Source: Stygiobacter sp. RIFOXYC2_FULL_38_25
Lineage (GTDB): Bacteria; Bacteroidota; Ignavibacteria; Ignavibacteriales; Melioribacteraceae
Reading direction: 5' to 3'
DNA length: 64,000 nucleotides
Assembly: GCA_001803165.1 (NCBI GenBank)
Contig: MHAZ01000001.1
Coordinates: 124,001 to 188,000 of the forward strand
Position 1 is the stretch's first letter, and every line of letters begins with the position of its first letter. This document shows positions 8,042 through 16,821 of this stretch, piece by piece. Made by a program: the position numbers and the translations under genes. Under the pieces are notes generated by a model. It was given only the letters and a program-made list of their open reading frames with translations, ran no database searches and was not told the DNA's origin.

Positions 8042-9057
8042 TGAATGTTCTTGGAATAGAAAGTTCTTGCGACGAAACTTCGGTTTCGGTTATCAGTGAT
8101 GGGAAGATTTTATCGAACTTAATTTCTTCGCAGGACATTCATAAAATTTATGGTGGAGTTGTGCCCGAACTTTCAAGTCGGGCACACTTGCAAATGGTAA
8201 TGCCTCTAGTACGACAAGCCCTACTCGATTCAAACTTAGAAAAAGATAAAATTGATTTGCTTGCGGCAACTGCTGGTCCCGGATTAATTGGCGCGTTGCT
8301 AGTAGGGCTTACTTTTGCCAAAGGATTTGCTTATTCACTTAACAAACCATTCGTGCCGGTAAACCATATTGAAGGGCACGTTTTTTCCGGATTCTTAATG
8401 GAAGAAAAACCGGAGTTTCCATTTCTGAGTTTAGTTGTTTCCGGCGGACACACGCTGCTACTGTTGGTGAAAAGCGATGTCGAAATTGTTAAGCTAGGAA
8501 GTACGATTGATGATGCAGCCGGCGAAGCGTTTGATAAAGTTTCAAAATTAGTTGGGCTTGGTTATCCGGGCGGACCAATGATACAGAGCGCCGCGGAAAA
8601 TCAAAGAACAGATTTTGTAAACTTTCCGGTCTCTAAATGTAAAAATGAATTTGATTTTTCGTTTAGCGGAATAAAAACTTCGGTTCTTCGATTCGTACAA
8701 AAAGAATATGGCGAGCCGAATAAAATTCCGTTGGAACATTTATCTCTTATTGCTGCTTCTTTTCAAAAATCAGTTGTAAGGGCTTTGATTGAAAAATCCG
8801 AGCGGGCACTGAAACAGCATCATGTTAATTCAATTTCCCTTGTCGGTGGAGTAGCGGCAAATAAACTGCTACGTGAAGAATTCTCTAAACTTGCAGAACG
8901 CTATCACAAAAAGATTGTTGTCCCGTCACTCGAATTTTGCGGAGATAATGCAGCTATGATTGCCTACCGTGGTCAAAAAGTTTATGAAGCTGGATTCCGT
9001 TATGAATTTAGTTTTAATGCCTATCCCAGTCTTAGTGACTATTCTTTCATAAAATAA
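8041..9057 (+). CDS. tsaD: tRNA threonylcarbamoyladenosine transferase TsaD
   Basis: TsaD transfers the threonylcarbamoyl group to A37 of tRNAs reading ANN codons, working with TsaB, TsaC and TsaE. The 338-residue protein has the ASKHA-fold signatures: N-terminal GIESSCDETS, the metal-binding HIEGH with His109 and His113, VSGGHT, the YPGGP segment with FDFSFSGIKT, and near the C-terminus LVGGVAANKLLRE and CGDNAAMIAY. Length and order match the family. It begins in the TGATG overlap with the proline dehydrogenase gene, so it is probably translationally coupled, though the two functions are unrelated. Confidence 0.97.
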   Translation: MNVLGIESSCDETSVSVISDGKILSNLISSQDIHKIYGGVVPELSSRAHLQMVMPLVRQALLDSNLEKDKIDLLAATAGPGLIGALLVGLTFAKGFAYSLNKPFVPVNHIEGHVFSGFLMEEKPEFPFLSLVVSGGHTLLLLVKSDVEIVKLGSTIDDAAGEAFDKVSKLVGLGYPGGPMIQSAAENQRTDFVNFPVSKCKNEFDFSFSGIKTSVLRFVQKEYGEPNKIPLEHLSLIAASFQKSVVRALIEKSERALKQHHVNSISLVGGVAANKLLREEFSKLAERYHKKIVVPSLEFCGDNAAMIAYRGQKVYEAGFRYEFSFNAYPSLSDYSFIK

Positions 9058-9094
9058 TTTATTTATATTTCTGCTACATTAAACCAAAGTAAGA

Positions 9095-10138
9095 ATGACA
9101 GAAGAGCCGAAAAAAAAATCCAGACCATTGCTTTCGCGCAACGAGATGTATGTTGTTATTTCTTTTTTTGCTTTCGTATTAGTTGTTCTCATTATCACTT
9201 TTTATTCACCTAATTCTTTGCCATCTGATAAACCGGTAGAAGTTGAATTGCGTAGGGGTGATTCCGTAAATCAAATTATTGACAGCCTTTATGCAAAGAA
9301 GATTATTCCAAGCAAGTTTAATATGAAGGTTGCAATAATGCTGAGAGGTGCCGAAAAGAAAATTAAAGCCGGCACTTATTTTATTGATAAACCCATGAGC
9401 TATTTGGAATTAATTGATGCCTTGAGCGGCGACAAATTATCAATGCAAAAATTAGTTACTATACCGGAAGGAATTGGACAACCGGAACTTGCTTCGCTCT
9501 TGCAAAAAGAATTGGGTATAGACTCTTCGGAGTTCATCGGTTTATCCGGCAGCAAGTCATTTCTACGCTCACTTAAAATTGAGGCTGATAATTTGGAAGG
9601 CTATCTATTGCCGGAAACATATTATTTTTTAGCATCAAGCGGCGCCCGCGGTGTTATTCGCAAATTGAACAATGAACTGAACAACATCTGGACGAAAAAA
9701 AATAAAGAGCAGTTAAAAAAACTCAAGATGACTGAACATCAGATACTAACTATTGCTTCTATCATTGATGGTGAATCAAATGTGTTCTCCGAGTTTGCAA
9801 CAATTTCCGGAGTATATCATAACAGATTAAGAAAAGGAATGGCTCTGCAAGCTGACCCGACAGTAGCTTACTTAATCAGAAATAGAAAAAACAAAAAAAT
9901 AACCCGCAGAGATTTAGAAATTAATTCACCTTACAATACGTATAAAAATCCCGGGTTACCGCCGGGACCAATAAGCAATCCGGGCAAGCAGGCAATAACG
10001 GCTGCTTTGTATCCGGAGAAAAATAATTTTCTCTATTTTGTTGCAAATGGAAATGGCACACATTCATTTTCTACAAACTATGAGCAACATGCAATTAATG
10101 TGAGTAACTACAGAAAATGGTTAAGAAGTCAAAATTAG
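9095..10138 (+). CDS. mltG: Endolytic murein transglycosylase MltG (YceG-like)
   Basis: MltG is an inner-membrane lytic transglycosylase that cuts nascent glycan strands. The 347-residue protein has a short cytoplasmic N-terminus, one membrane helix at about residues 18-40, a LysM-like region (VELRRGDSVNQIIDSL, IKAGTYFIDKPMS) and the YceG catalytic domain (NLEGYLLPETYYF, ILTIASIIDGES, YHNRLRKGMALQADPTVAY, SPYNTY, GLPPGPISNPG). The catalytic segment, commonly ASIVEKE in well-known homologues, reads ASIIDGE here, so its first acidic residue is Asp rather than Glu while the second Glu is kept. Its last 22 nt overlap the next gene. Confidence 0.92.
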   Translation: MTEEPKKKSRPLLSRNEMYVVISFFAFVLVVLIITFYSPNSLPSDKPVEVELRRGDSVNQIIDSLYAKKIIPSKFNMKVAIMLRGAEKKIKAGTYFIDKPMSYLELIDALSGDKLSMQKLVTIPEGIGQPELASLLQKELGIDSSEFIGLSGSKSFLRSLKIEADNLEGYLLPETYYFLASSGARGVIRKLNNELNNIWTKKNKEQLKKLKMTEHQILTIASIIDGESNVFSEFATISGVYHNRLRKGMALQADPTVAYLIRNRKNKKITRRDLEINSPYNTYKNPGLPPGPISNPGKQAITAALYPEKNNFLYFVANGNGTHSFSTNYEQHAINVSNYRKWLRSQN

Positions 10139-11787
10139 CTCTACTGTTCGCGAATATTTTATTTATTGCCGGATGTGCAAATCAAATGGCACCAGTTGGT
10201 GGAGAGGTGGATAAAATTCCACCCGAAATAATTGAAAGTTACCCAAAAGATAGAACGACAAATTATACAGAAAATTTTATCGAGCTAAAGTTTAGCGAGT
10301 ATGTTGATAAACTATCAGTTCAGAACTCTGTTTTTATTTCTCCAGCATTAGAACATGGCTTAAATTACGATTGGTCTGGCAAGAGTGTTACTATTGAGCT
10401 TAAGGATACACTTCAAAAGAATACTACTTACACTGTAACTATAGGTACGGAAGTACTTGATTTGAATAACCGCAACAAAATGACTCAGCCTTTTACTTTT
10501 GCATTTTCTACCGGCAGTAAAATTGATACGGCAAAAATTTCCGGGAAAGTTTATGATTCAAAAGTTGACGGAGTGATGATTTATGCGTATCAAACTTCCG
10601 GAGAGATAGATGTTGCAAAACAAAAACCAAATTATGTCTCGCAAGTAGGAAAGAATGGATTCTATTCCTTAGTTGGTCTGCGAGACGGAGAATATAAAGT
10701 TCTTGCGATACGAGACAATATGCTTGATATGCTTTATCAAAAAAATGATGATGAGTTTGGCGTGCAAGCAAATAAAATTGAGTTAAATCCGGATAATACA
10801 GAAGTAGAGCATGTGGATTTCTTTCTATCTAAGGAAGACACAATAGCTCCTAAACTAACATCTGCATTTATGAAAGATAGAAATCATTTAGTTGTCGAGT
10901 TTAGTGAGGGAATAGATAGCTCAAAGTTGAATTCAACAAACTTTGCTCTTGTAGATACGACAGCAAAAAAAAATATTTTCCCAAAATATTTTTATAAACT
11001 TGATTCAAAACCAAATCAGTTCTATCTGGCGTTTGATGACACAACTTCTTTCAAGGATTATGTTTTGGCGGCAAACGGTTTTGAAGACTTGCACGCAAAC
11101 AAAACAGAGTCTGATAAGATTAACTTTATCTACAAAGCTGAAAAGGACACGTTCCCGAATAAACTGCTGAAAGCCTTTGGTGACATGCTGGATGAGAAAG
11201 TTGATTTCGAAAGACCGGTTGTAAAGATTCAGTTTGCCGATGGAATTGATTTGAGTGATGTAACAAAAAGAACAACTATTGAAGATGCGAGAAAGAGTCT
11301 GGTGGACTTCACAACAAAGAAAATTGATGATGTTCTTTTTGAACTGAACATTTCGTCCAAGTTGAAAGCCGGTTCCGAATACTTTGTGAAATTTTATGCC
11401 AAAGACTTGCAAGACCTTTCCTTCAAGAATATTGACACAGTTTATCAAAGTAAATTTGTTACTTCTACGGAACTCGATTTTGGCGGTGTTTCCGGTTCTG
11501 TTGAGAGCAGTGATTCAACACTTGTGACTGTGTTGGAAACTGTAAATGTGCCCAAAAGGGTTTATCATCAAAAGAATGATGCGAAGAAGAAATTCGATTT
11601 TAAAAAAGTAATTCCCGGAAAATATTTCGTTTGGACTTATAGAGACAAAAACAAAAACGGAAAGTATGATACCGGCATTATTACGCCGTTTAAATTTGCC
11701 GAGGATTTCCGGTTTTACAACGATACTTTAAATCTCCGTGCCCGCTGGCCAGTTGGTGATGTACTTATTCATTTTGGCGAGAAATAA
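10117..11787 (+). CDS. Lipoprotein with bacterial Ig-like (Big_5) domain
   Basis: A 556-residue probable outer-membrane lipoprotein. The signal ends in the lipobox IAGCANQ with Cys near residue 20. Residues of about 30-130 match the SbsA-type Ig-like (Big_5) domain: PPEIIESYPKDRTTNY, IELKFSEYVDKLS, TYTVTIGTEVLDLNNN-like turns, and FTFAFSTG. Further beta-rich segments follow, including a carboxypeptidase-regulatory-like module (GKVYDSKVDGVMIYAYQ, FYSLVGLRDGEYKVLAI) and a C-terminal part with YRDKNKNGKYDTG. Such proteins are common in Bacteroidetes-like genomes, usually uncharacterised. It overlaps mltG by 22 nt, which suggests co-expression and perhaps a cell-envelope role. No enzymatic motif is seen. 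Confidence 0.8.
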   Translation: MVKKSKLALLFANILFIAGCANQMAPVGGEVDKIPPEIIESYPKDRTTNYTENFIELKFSEYVDKLSVQNSVFISPALEHGLNYDWSGKSVTIELKDTLQKNTTYTVTIGTEVLDLNNRNKMTQPFTFAFSTGSKIDTAKISGKVYDSKVDGVMIYAYQTSGEIDVAKQKPNYVSQVGKNGFYSLVGLRDGEYKVLAIRDNMLDMLYQKNDDEFGVQANKIELNPDNTEVEHVDFFLSKEDTIAPKLTSAFMKDRNHLVVEFSEGIDSSKLNSTNFALVDTTAKKNIFPKYFYKLDSKPNQFYLAFDDTTSFKDYVLAANGFEDLHANKTESDKINFIYKAEKDTFPNKLLKAFGDMLDEKVDFERPVVKIQFADGIDLSDVTKRTTIEDARKSLVDFTTKKIDDVLFELNISSKLKAGSEYFVKFYAKDLQDLSFKNIDTVYQSKFVTSTELDFGGVSGSVESSDSTLVTVLETVNVPKRVYHQKNDAKKKFDFKKVIPGKYFVWTYRDKNKNGKYDTGIITPFKFAEDFRFYNDTLNLRARWPVGDVLIHFGEK

Positions 11788-11911
11788 AAATGTTCTTAAG
11801 CCACAAATTCTTAGACAATATTGTAGTGAACCTCTGCTTGGTTTCGTTTAATAGAAAATTGACCGGCAATTAGTTAGATTTAATTCAGTAGTCTGTGAGG
11901 AAAGGTAAAAC

Positions 11912-12121
11912 ATGAAAACAGAAATTATCTTTATTGTCCAAGAATCATTAGATGGCGGGTATGAAGCACGCGCTTTGAGCGATTCGATTTTCACTGAAGC
12001 TGAAAACCTAGAGGAGTTGAAAAAAAATATCAAAGAAGCAGTCGCCTGCCATTTTGAAGAAGGTGAAATGCCGAAGATTATTCGCCTTCACTACATCAAA
12101 GAAGAAGTTATTGCTGCATGA
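11912..12121 (+). CDS. hicB: HicB-like antitoxin
   Basis: A 69-residue protein with the partial RNase H-like fold of the HicB family: an N-terminal strand (IIFIVQESLDGGYEARALSDSIFTEA) then a helix (NLEELKKNIKEAVACHF). It is a short HicB lacking an obvious C-terminal DNA-binding domain. It would bind and block the HicA-type toxin made by the next gene, which overlaps it by four bases (ATGA). GAGGAAAGG gives a strong ribosome-binding site. The order is antitoxin then toxin, the reverse of the classical hicAB operon but frequent in this subfamily. About 120 nt upstream is non-coding. Confidence 0.8.
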   Translation: MKTEIIFIVQESLDGGYEARALSDSIFTEAENLEELKKNIKEAVACHFEEGEMPKIIRLHYIKEEVIAA

Positions 12122-12360
12122 GAATACCAAGAGATGTCTCGGCGGAACAATTAATTAAAGCTCTTGCTGTTTTGGGTTATCAAGTAACAAGACAGAGGGG
12201 AAGCCACATAAGATTAACTGCCATTATCAATTCTGAAGAACACCATATAACAATACCAAACCATACTCCAATCAAAATTGGAACGCTTAACAGTATTCTT
12301 ACTGATGTAGCGTCTCGTAATAAGCTTAGTAAGGAAGAAATTATACTTCGACTATTTTAA
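12118..12360 (+). CDS. hicA: HicA-like mRNA interferase toxin
   Basis: An 80-residue protein of the HicA/YcfA family, with a double-stranded-RNA-binding-like fold that cleaves mRNA when free of antitoxin. The family core is visible: IPRDVSAEQLIKALAVLGYQ, then RQRGSHIRLT with the catalytic GSH motif (His30), then ITIPNHTPIKIGTLNSIL, and a short C-terminal helix. All key residues appear intact, so the pair may be active. It is longer than the smallest HicA proteins (about 60 residues) through a C-terminal helix. It is translationally coupled to the antitoxin gene upstream and convergent with the namZ gene. Confidence 0.82.
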   Translation: MRIPRDVSAEQLIKALAVLGYQVTRQRGSHIRLTAIINSEEHHITIPNHTPIKIGTLNSILTDVASRNKLSKEEIILRLF

Positions 12361-12429
12361 CCGCGGTTATGTACAAGACAAGAAACGAACCTACAAGAAC
12401 ACTTTAGATCATATGGCGATTATTACAAA

Positions 12430-13704
12430 TCAATTGTAGAGGTAATACCTTTTGGATAATTTTTTAAACCAGCTCAAATCTTTGTTCAGATAAGGTATAA
12501 TATCGTCAACTAAGAAGTGTTTAGTAAACTTCTTTCTTATTTTGTCTGTGCCCATCACTTTATCAAACATTTTAATGCGAGCCGGGCTTGTAAGTAAGAA
12601 AGGATTTTTATCCGGATACATTTTGTTATGAACTTGCAAAAAGTAGAATTGTACTTCGAGCAAATTTACCTTTTCCAAATCCATAATATGAATTTGTACA
12701 CCATTGAGCACTTTATCTTTCCAATCACCGTAACGAGGCGTGTAGGAAATTGATCTGAAAATCACTCCTGGCAATTTCAAGTCGTTCAAGTTTTTTGCAA
12801 GAGAATCAGCATCAATCCACTCGGCGGCAAAAGTTTGGAAAGAAAGCGTATAAGAAATCCCAATTCCAAAAATAATTAGCTCGCCGAGAACACCGCTAGC
12901 AACCAAATAAGCCGGAGTTTCTTGATATGGCACATTTGGAGATGTTGGAACCCAAGCTAAACCTGTATCGCTAAATTTCATCCAGCGTTTCCAACCTTCC
13001 ATTTTAACGACTTGCAGTTTGCACTTAATTTTATTTCCAATAGAGCGTTTGGTGTTTATCAGATTTGCAAGTTCGCCGCATGTTAAACCGTACACGTATG
13101 GAATTTCAAACTTGCTTACATGAGATTCATAACCTTCTTCAACAACATTACCTTCAATTCTGTAGCCGCCTAATGGATTTGGTCTATCGAGAACGATAAA
13201 AGGAATTTTATTTTCTGCAGCAGCTTCCATGCACAAACCCATAGAAGAAATATATGTGTAGGATCTAACTCCGATATCTTGAATATCGTAAACAAGAACG
13301 TCAACATCAGCTAGCATTTCCTTAGTTGGTTTGGATGTTTTGCCGTAGATTGAAAAATAAGTGATTCCGCTTACCGAGTCTTTGAAGTGTTCGAATGTAA
13401 TCCCAGCGCCAATCATTCCTTTCAAGCCATGTTCCGGTGAATAAACCGAAACGAGTTTGAAATTTTTTGCCTGCTTAAAAAGGTCGTGAGTTGAAAGGAG
13501 TTTGCTGTTAACGCCGGTATGATTAGTAATTAAACCAACTCGTTTTCCATTCAGCATTGAGAATTGATCGCGTTCCAGCACATCAATACCCAGCATTACT
13601 TTTTGAGCTAGGATTTGATTTGAACTGGCTATAAAAAAAGAGATGCAGAAAAATAAAATGGTTGAAAGATATTTGATTCCGGAAATTCTAAATAGTTTAT
13701 GCAT
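12430..13704 (-). CDS. namZ: Exo-beta-N-acetylmuramidase NamZ-like (DUF1343)
   Basis: A 424-residue secreted protein with an N-terminal signal peptide ending near SNQILAQ. It carries the DUF1343 fold, whose characterised members (NamZ, glycoside hydrolase family GH171) remove terminal N-acetylmuramic acid from peptidoglycan fragments. Visible family motifs are GKRVGLITNHTG, VYSPEHGLKG, VDVLVYDIQDIGVRSYTYIS, VLDRPNPLGG, and the later WVPTSPNVP. It is the last gene of a minus-strand group after fchA, 14 nt downstream of it, although its envelope-recycling role has no evident link to histidine degradation. The active-site residues were not checked individually. Confidence 0.85.
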   Translation of the reverse strand: MHKLFRISGIKYLSTILFFCISFFIASSNQILAQKVMLGIDVLERDQFSMLNGKRVGLITNHTGVNSKLLSTHDLFKQAKNFKLVSVYSPEHGLKGMIGAGITFEHFKDSVSGITYFSIYGKTSKPTKEMLADVDVLVYDIQDIGVRSYTYISSMGLCMEAAAENKIPFIVLDRPNPLGGYRIEGNVVEEGYESHVSKFEIPYVYGLTCGELANLINTKRSIGNKIKCKLQVVKMEGWKRWMKFSDTGLAWVPTSPNVPYQETPAYLVASGVLGELIIFGIGISYTLSFQTFAAEWIDADSLAKNLNDLKLPGVIFRSISYTPRYGDWKDKVLNGVQIHIMDLEKVNLLEVQFYFLQVHNKMYPDKNPFLLTSPARIKMFDKVMGTDKIRKKFTKHFLVDDIIPYLNKDLSWFKKLSKRYYLYN

Positions 13705-13718
13705 CTCTTATCCTAAAA

Positions 13719-14351
13719 TTATTGTGGTTGAATTGCAGTAAATACTTTCTCAAGTAAGCGGTCGCTTTCCTGGCAAGTTTCATCTAGAATGATATCGGCT
13801 CGCTTTTTAATCTCTTGCGCTATTGTTTGGTTAGCAAGTGAAGAACAATTTATCAGAACATTCATGTATGCGCCTTTGGATGCAGTAGCGACAAGTGCGG
13901 CAGCTACACCGGCATCTGATAGGGAATTTTTATTACCTTTCTCAATTACGACTTTCAATAGTGGCAAAAGCTCTTTCGCTTTTTGCATAACATCTGCCGG
14001 AACCTCAGCAGCTCCCATTGTAGCTTGCTCAATCGCTTTGCCTCTGGCATCTTTATCAGCATCGGTTTCTTTGGGCAGTTTGAACGCTTCCATAACTTTA
14101 TCGAAAGCGGCATTGTCTTTTTGTCCCAATTCAAAAAAAACTTTTTGATATTCATCCAATTTCGTTTTCAAAGAAATCATTTCGGCTTCAACTTCGGCAT
14201 ATTTTTTCTTGCCGATTGTTAATCCACAGACCATGGAACCCAAACTTGAAGAAAGTGCGCCGCAAAGTGCAGCAACGTTTCCGCCGCCCGGAGTAGAAGC
14301 GTTTGAAGATAAATCATCAAAGTATTGTTGTAGTGATTTTGATAAATCCAT
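13719..14351 (-). CDS. fchA: Formiminotetrahydrofolate cyclodeaminase
   Basis: A 210-residue protein of the FTCD C-terminal/FchA family, which converts 5-formimino-tetrahydrofolate to methenyl-tetrahydrofolate and ammonia. The N-terminal signature STPGGGNVAALCGALSSSLGSMV is the family's folate-binding helix region, followed by VCGLTIGKKKY and a long helical bundle with VPADVMQKAKELL and KGNKNSLSDAGVAAALV. In animals this domain is fused to the formyltransferase domain; here the two are separate adjacent genes. It lies 41 nt downstream of ftcD on the same strand and completes the transfer of the histidine-derived one-carbon unit. Confidence 0.9.
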   Translation of the reverse strand: MDLSKSLQQYFDDLSSNASTPGGGNVAALCGALSSSLGSMVCGLTIGKKKYAEVEAEMISLKTKLDEYQKVFFELGQKDNAAFDKVMEAFKLPKETDADKDARGKAIEQATMGAAEVPADVMQKAKELLPLLKVVIEKGNKNSLSDAGVAAALVATASKGAYMNVLINCSSLANQTIAQEIKKRADIILDETCQESDRLLEKVFTAIQPQ

Positions 14352-14392
14352 TTTATTTCCTCTTCATTTTTCTAATTACTATATACTCAATA

Positions 14393-15433
14393 CTAAATAC
14401 TACTAAGTAGATACTCAATTATTTTTTCTTCCGGCTTAAACGGATTAAGAGAACTCAAGCCTAAGTTTTCGATTGCAACTTCAACAAGTTTATTCTCATT
14501 TATCTCTTTATTGTTCGTGTAAAACTTTCCGGCCTCCAACAAAGAGGCAAGGGGAACGAGTCCAACAATTTCACTTCCGGTAACTGTAACACCAAGACGG
14601 GCGGCTTCCTTTTTCACCTCTTCGAATGCAACATGAATTGGAGTAATGGTGTAGTTAGTTAAGTTCATCGAAACTTGAGTTAAGTTATATTTCTCTAGAG
14701 AAACGCCCATACCTTTAACTTCTTTTAATCTGCCTGGAACCTTAATTGGCTTTCCCTCAACTTTAATGATAGCGCCATTTTCATCTCGTTTAGAATAGCC
14801 GCTTTCGCGAAGAACTTCACCGATTTCTTTGGCGTACTTTACATCTGTAGAGTTAATATTAACATTGTAAGCTACTAGGAAAAAACGGGAGCCGGTTACA
14901 ATACCACCAAGTTTTGGATTAAAGAAAGCTTCGCCAAAATCGGGTGCCCAATTAGGGTCTTGCAATTTAGCTTCCAGACCTTCGTATTCCCCTTGGCGTA
15001 TTGTTGGAAGACTTTTTCTTTCCGGTTTGCGTGCCGCTGCTTCATAAAGATAAACCGGCACATTTAATTCTTTTGAAATGATTTCGGCAAATTGCTCTGA
15101 AATCTTAACACACTCTTCAGTAGTAACATTTGAAACCGGAACGAAAGGAACCACATCAATTGCTCCAAGACGAGGATGTTCTCCTTTGTGATTTCTCATA
15201 TCAATGCAGTTCGCAGCAGCACGACAAGCGTTAACCGCACCATTTAGAATTCCAGTTTCGTTGCCGGCTATTGTAACAACTACACGGTTATAATCTGCAT
15301 CCGGCTCCAAGCTTAATAATTTTACATCCGACGTTGAAGCTAACGCTTCTTTTATCGCATCAAACGTTTTTTGGTCTCTTCCTTCACTAAAATTTGGAAC
15401 GCACTCGATAATCTTTGCTTTTGTTTCGCCCAT
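14393..15433 (-). CDS. ftcD: Glutamate formimidoyltransferase
   Basis: A 346-residue enzyme that moves the formimino group from N-formimino-glutamate to tetrahydrofolate, the final step of one histidine degradation route. Family features are the N-terminal IIECVPNFSEGRDQKTFDAI, DADYNRVVVTIAG, the NHKGEHPRLGAIDVVPFVPV segment, AARKPERKSLPTIRQGEYEGL, and the C-terminal VSMNLTNYTITPIHVAFEEV. Both subdomains of the transferase are present. It lies between hutI and fchA with short gaps, so these three form a functional unit. The first two enzymes of the pathway (HutH and HutU) are not in this window. Confidence 0.94.
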   Translation of the reverse strand: MGETKAKIIECVPNFSEGRDQKTFDAIKEALASTSDVKLLSLEPDADYNRVVVTIAGNETGILNGAVNACRAAANCIDMRNHKGEHPRLGAIDVVPFVPVSNVTTEECVKISEQFAEIISKELNVPVYLYEAAARKPERKSLPTIRQGEYEGLEAKLQDPNWAPDFGEAFFNPKLGGIVTGSRFFLVAYNVNINSTDVKYAKEIGEVLRESGYSKRDENGAIIKVEGKPIKVPGRLKEVKGMGVSLEKYNLTQVSMNLTNYTITPIHVAFEEVKKEAARLGVTVTGSEIVGLVPLASLLEAGKFYTNNKEINENKLVEVAIENLGLSSLNPFKPEEKIIEYLLSSI

Positions 15434-15438
15434 AAAGT

Positions 15439-16692
15439 TTAATTCTCCACATTTCTTGAGTAAACTATTTTACCTTTTTTGATTGTGTATTTATTCAGAT
15501 TTATACCAATGTTATAGATGATTTCAGATATATCCTTCGCTTCAAAAATTGCAAAATCGGCTTGTTTGCCAATTTCCAGACTGCCAATATTTTCTTGCAC
15601 TCCCATCGCATAAGCTGAATTGATTGTAGCGGCAGATATTATTTCCTCAGAACTCATTTTGTAATTAAGCGCTGCCAACTGCATAATTAATTGCAAATTG
15701 GGTATATGAGAGGAGCCGGGATTGTAATCTGTAGCGAGAGCTACAATGGCGTTATTTTCAATTAATTTTCTCGCCGGTGCGAAGGGGCAATTCAAGAAAA
15801 ATGAAACACCGGGAAGAAGTACAGCGGCGGTATTACTCTTGGCTAGTTTTGGTATGTCATCATCAGCTATTACTTCCAAATGATCAACTGAAAGAGCTTT
15901 GTGCTTTAGTGCAACATCCAGACCGCCAACTACATTAAACTGTTCTGTATGAAGTCTCAATTTGTAACCAAGCTTTTTAGCTTTCGTGAAAATCAAATCT
16001 ACGTCTTCAGAAGAGAATGCAGTTTTCTCACAAAAAGCATCAACATGATCAGCTAACTTATTTTTGATGATATAGGGAAGTAATTCCTCAATAATCAGTT
16101 TAAGATATTGCCCGTGATCGTTTTTGTATTCGGGCGGATAAGTATGCGCGCCGAGAAAAGTCGGTACTATATCAATAGAGGAATGTACTCTGAAATGATT
16201 TATAACTTGGAGAAGCTTAATCTCATCGTAAAAACTTAAGCCGTAGCCGCTTTTAATCTCAAGCGTGGTAACGCCTTGCGATATAAAATGATCAATTCTG
16301 GGTTTGAGAAGCTTTACAAGCTCCTCAAAAGAAGAATTTCTAACCGCCTTCATCGTTGAGGTAATTCCACCGCCAGACTTAGCAATTTCTTCGTAGGTAG
16401 CGCCTTTAAGCCTCATTAAAAACTCATTAGCACGTGAGCCGGCATAAGCTGCGTGTGTATGGCATTCTACTAAACCGGGTAGGATAATACAGCTCTGAGC
16501 ATCAATTATTTTTTCAACTTCAGTTTTTGAGGAATTTGAATTCGGAATAAAATCTTTGATTATGCCATCTTCAACAAGGATTGAATGGTCTGAAAGAGGA
16601 GCAATTTCCGAAAGCAATTTCCCTCGTTTTACATTTTTCCCCTTTGTATCAACGGTTACAATTTGCTCGGCATTCTTGATTAAGGTCTTCAT
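15439..16692 (-). CDS. hutI: Imidazolonepropionase
   Basis: HutI hydrolyses imidazolone-5-propionate to N-formimino-glutamate in histidine degradation. The 417-residue protein is an amidohydrolase-superfamily metal enzyme. The metal-binding HTH motif occurs in VECHTHAAYAGSRANEF, followed by GGITSTMKAVR, TLEIKSGYGLS, VPTFLGAHTYPPEY, LRLHTEQFN, SVDHLEV and the C-terminal ATDYNPGS and GSLEIGKQADFAIF. The start is a choice between ATG at 16692 and an in-frame TTG three codons earlier (16701); neither has a good ribosome-binding site, and I use the ATG. It heads a minus-strand operon with ftcD and fchA, and it diverges from glgA. Confidence 0.93.
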   Translation of the reverse strand: MKTLIKNAEQIVTVDTKGKNVKRGKLLSEIAPLSDHSILVEDGIIKDFIPNSNSSKTEVEKIIDAQSCIILPGLVECHTHAAYAGSRANEFLMRLKGATYEEIAKSGGGITSTMKAVRNSSFEELVKLLKPRIDHFISQGVTTLEIKSGYGLSFYDEIKLLQVINHFRVHSSIDIVPTFLGAHTYPPEYKNDHGQYLKLIIEELLPYIIKNKLADHVDAFCEKTAFSSEDVDLIFTKAKKLGYKLRLHTEQFNVVGGLDVALKHKALSVDHLEVIADDDIPKLAKSNTAAVLLPGVSFFLNCPFAPARKLIENNAIVALATDYNPGSSHIPNLQLIMQLAALNYKMSSEEIISAATINSAYAMGVQENIGSLEIGKQADFAIFEAKDISEIIYNIGINLNKYTIKKGKIVYSRNVEN

Positions 16693-16762
16693 TTTGGGCA
16701 AAAATCGGCTATAAATTAGTTATCACGAAAATAGATAATTCAAGTGTTCAATAGCTAATATT

Positions 16763-16794
16763 TTTGGTTAAACCCTTCAATTTTCGTAATTTTG
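16763..16794 (+). promoter_or_regulatory. Bacteroidetes-type promoter for glgA
   Basis: TTTG at 16763-16766 and TAATTTTG at 16787-16794 match the -33 TTTG and -7 TAnnTTTG consensus known for the Bacteroidetes housekeeping sigma factor, with 20 bases between them (consensus 19-20). It lies in the 130-nt divergent gap between hutI and glgA, about 28 nt before the glgA start. Confidence 0.55.
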
Positions 16795-16821
16795 CAAGCC
16801 AATAATTAAGGACCTTTGATA

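Noticed and set aside
13789-14406. Several plus-strand ORFs across fchA
   Set aside because: They are antisense shadows of the clearly recognised fchA gene.
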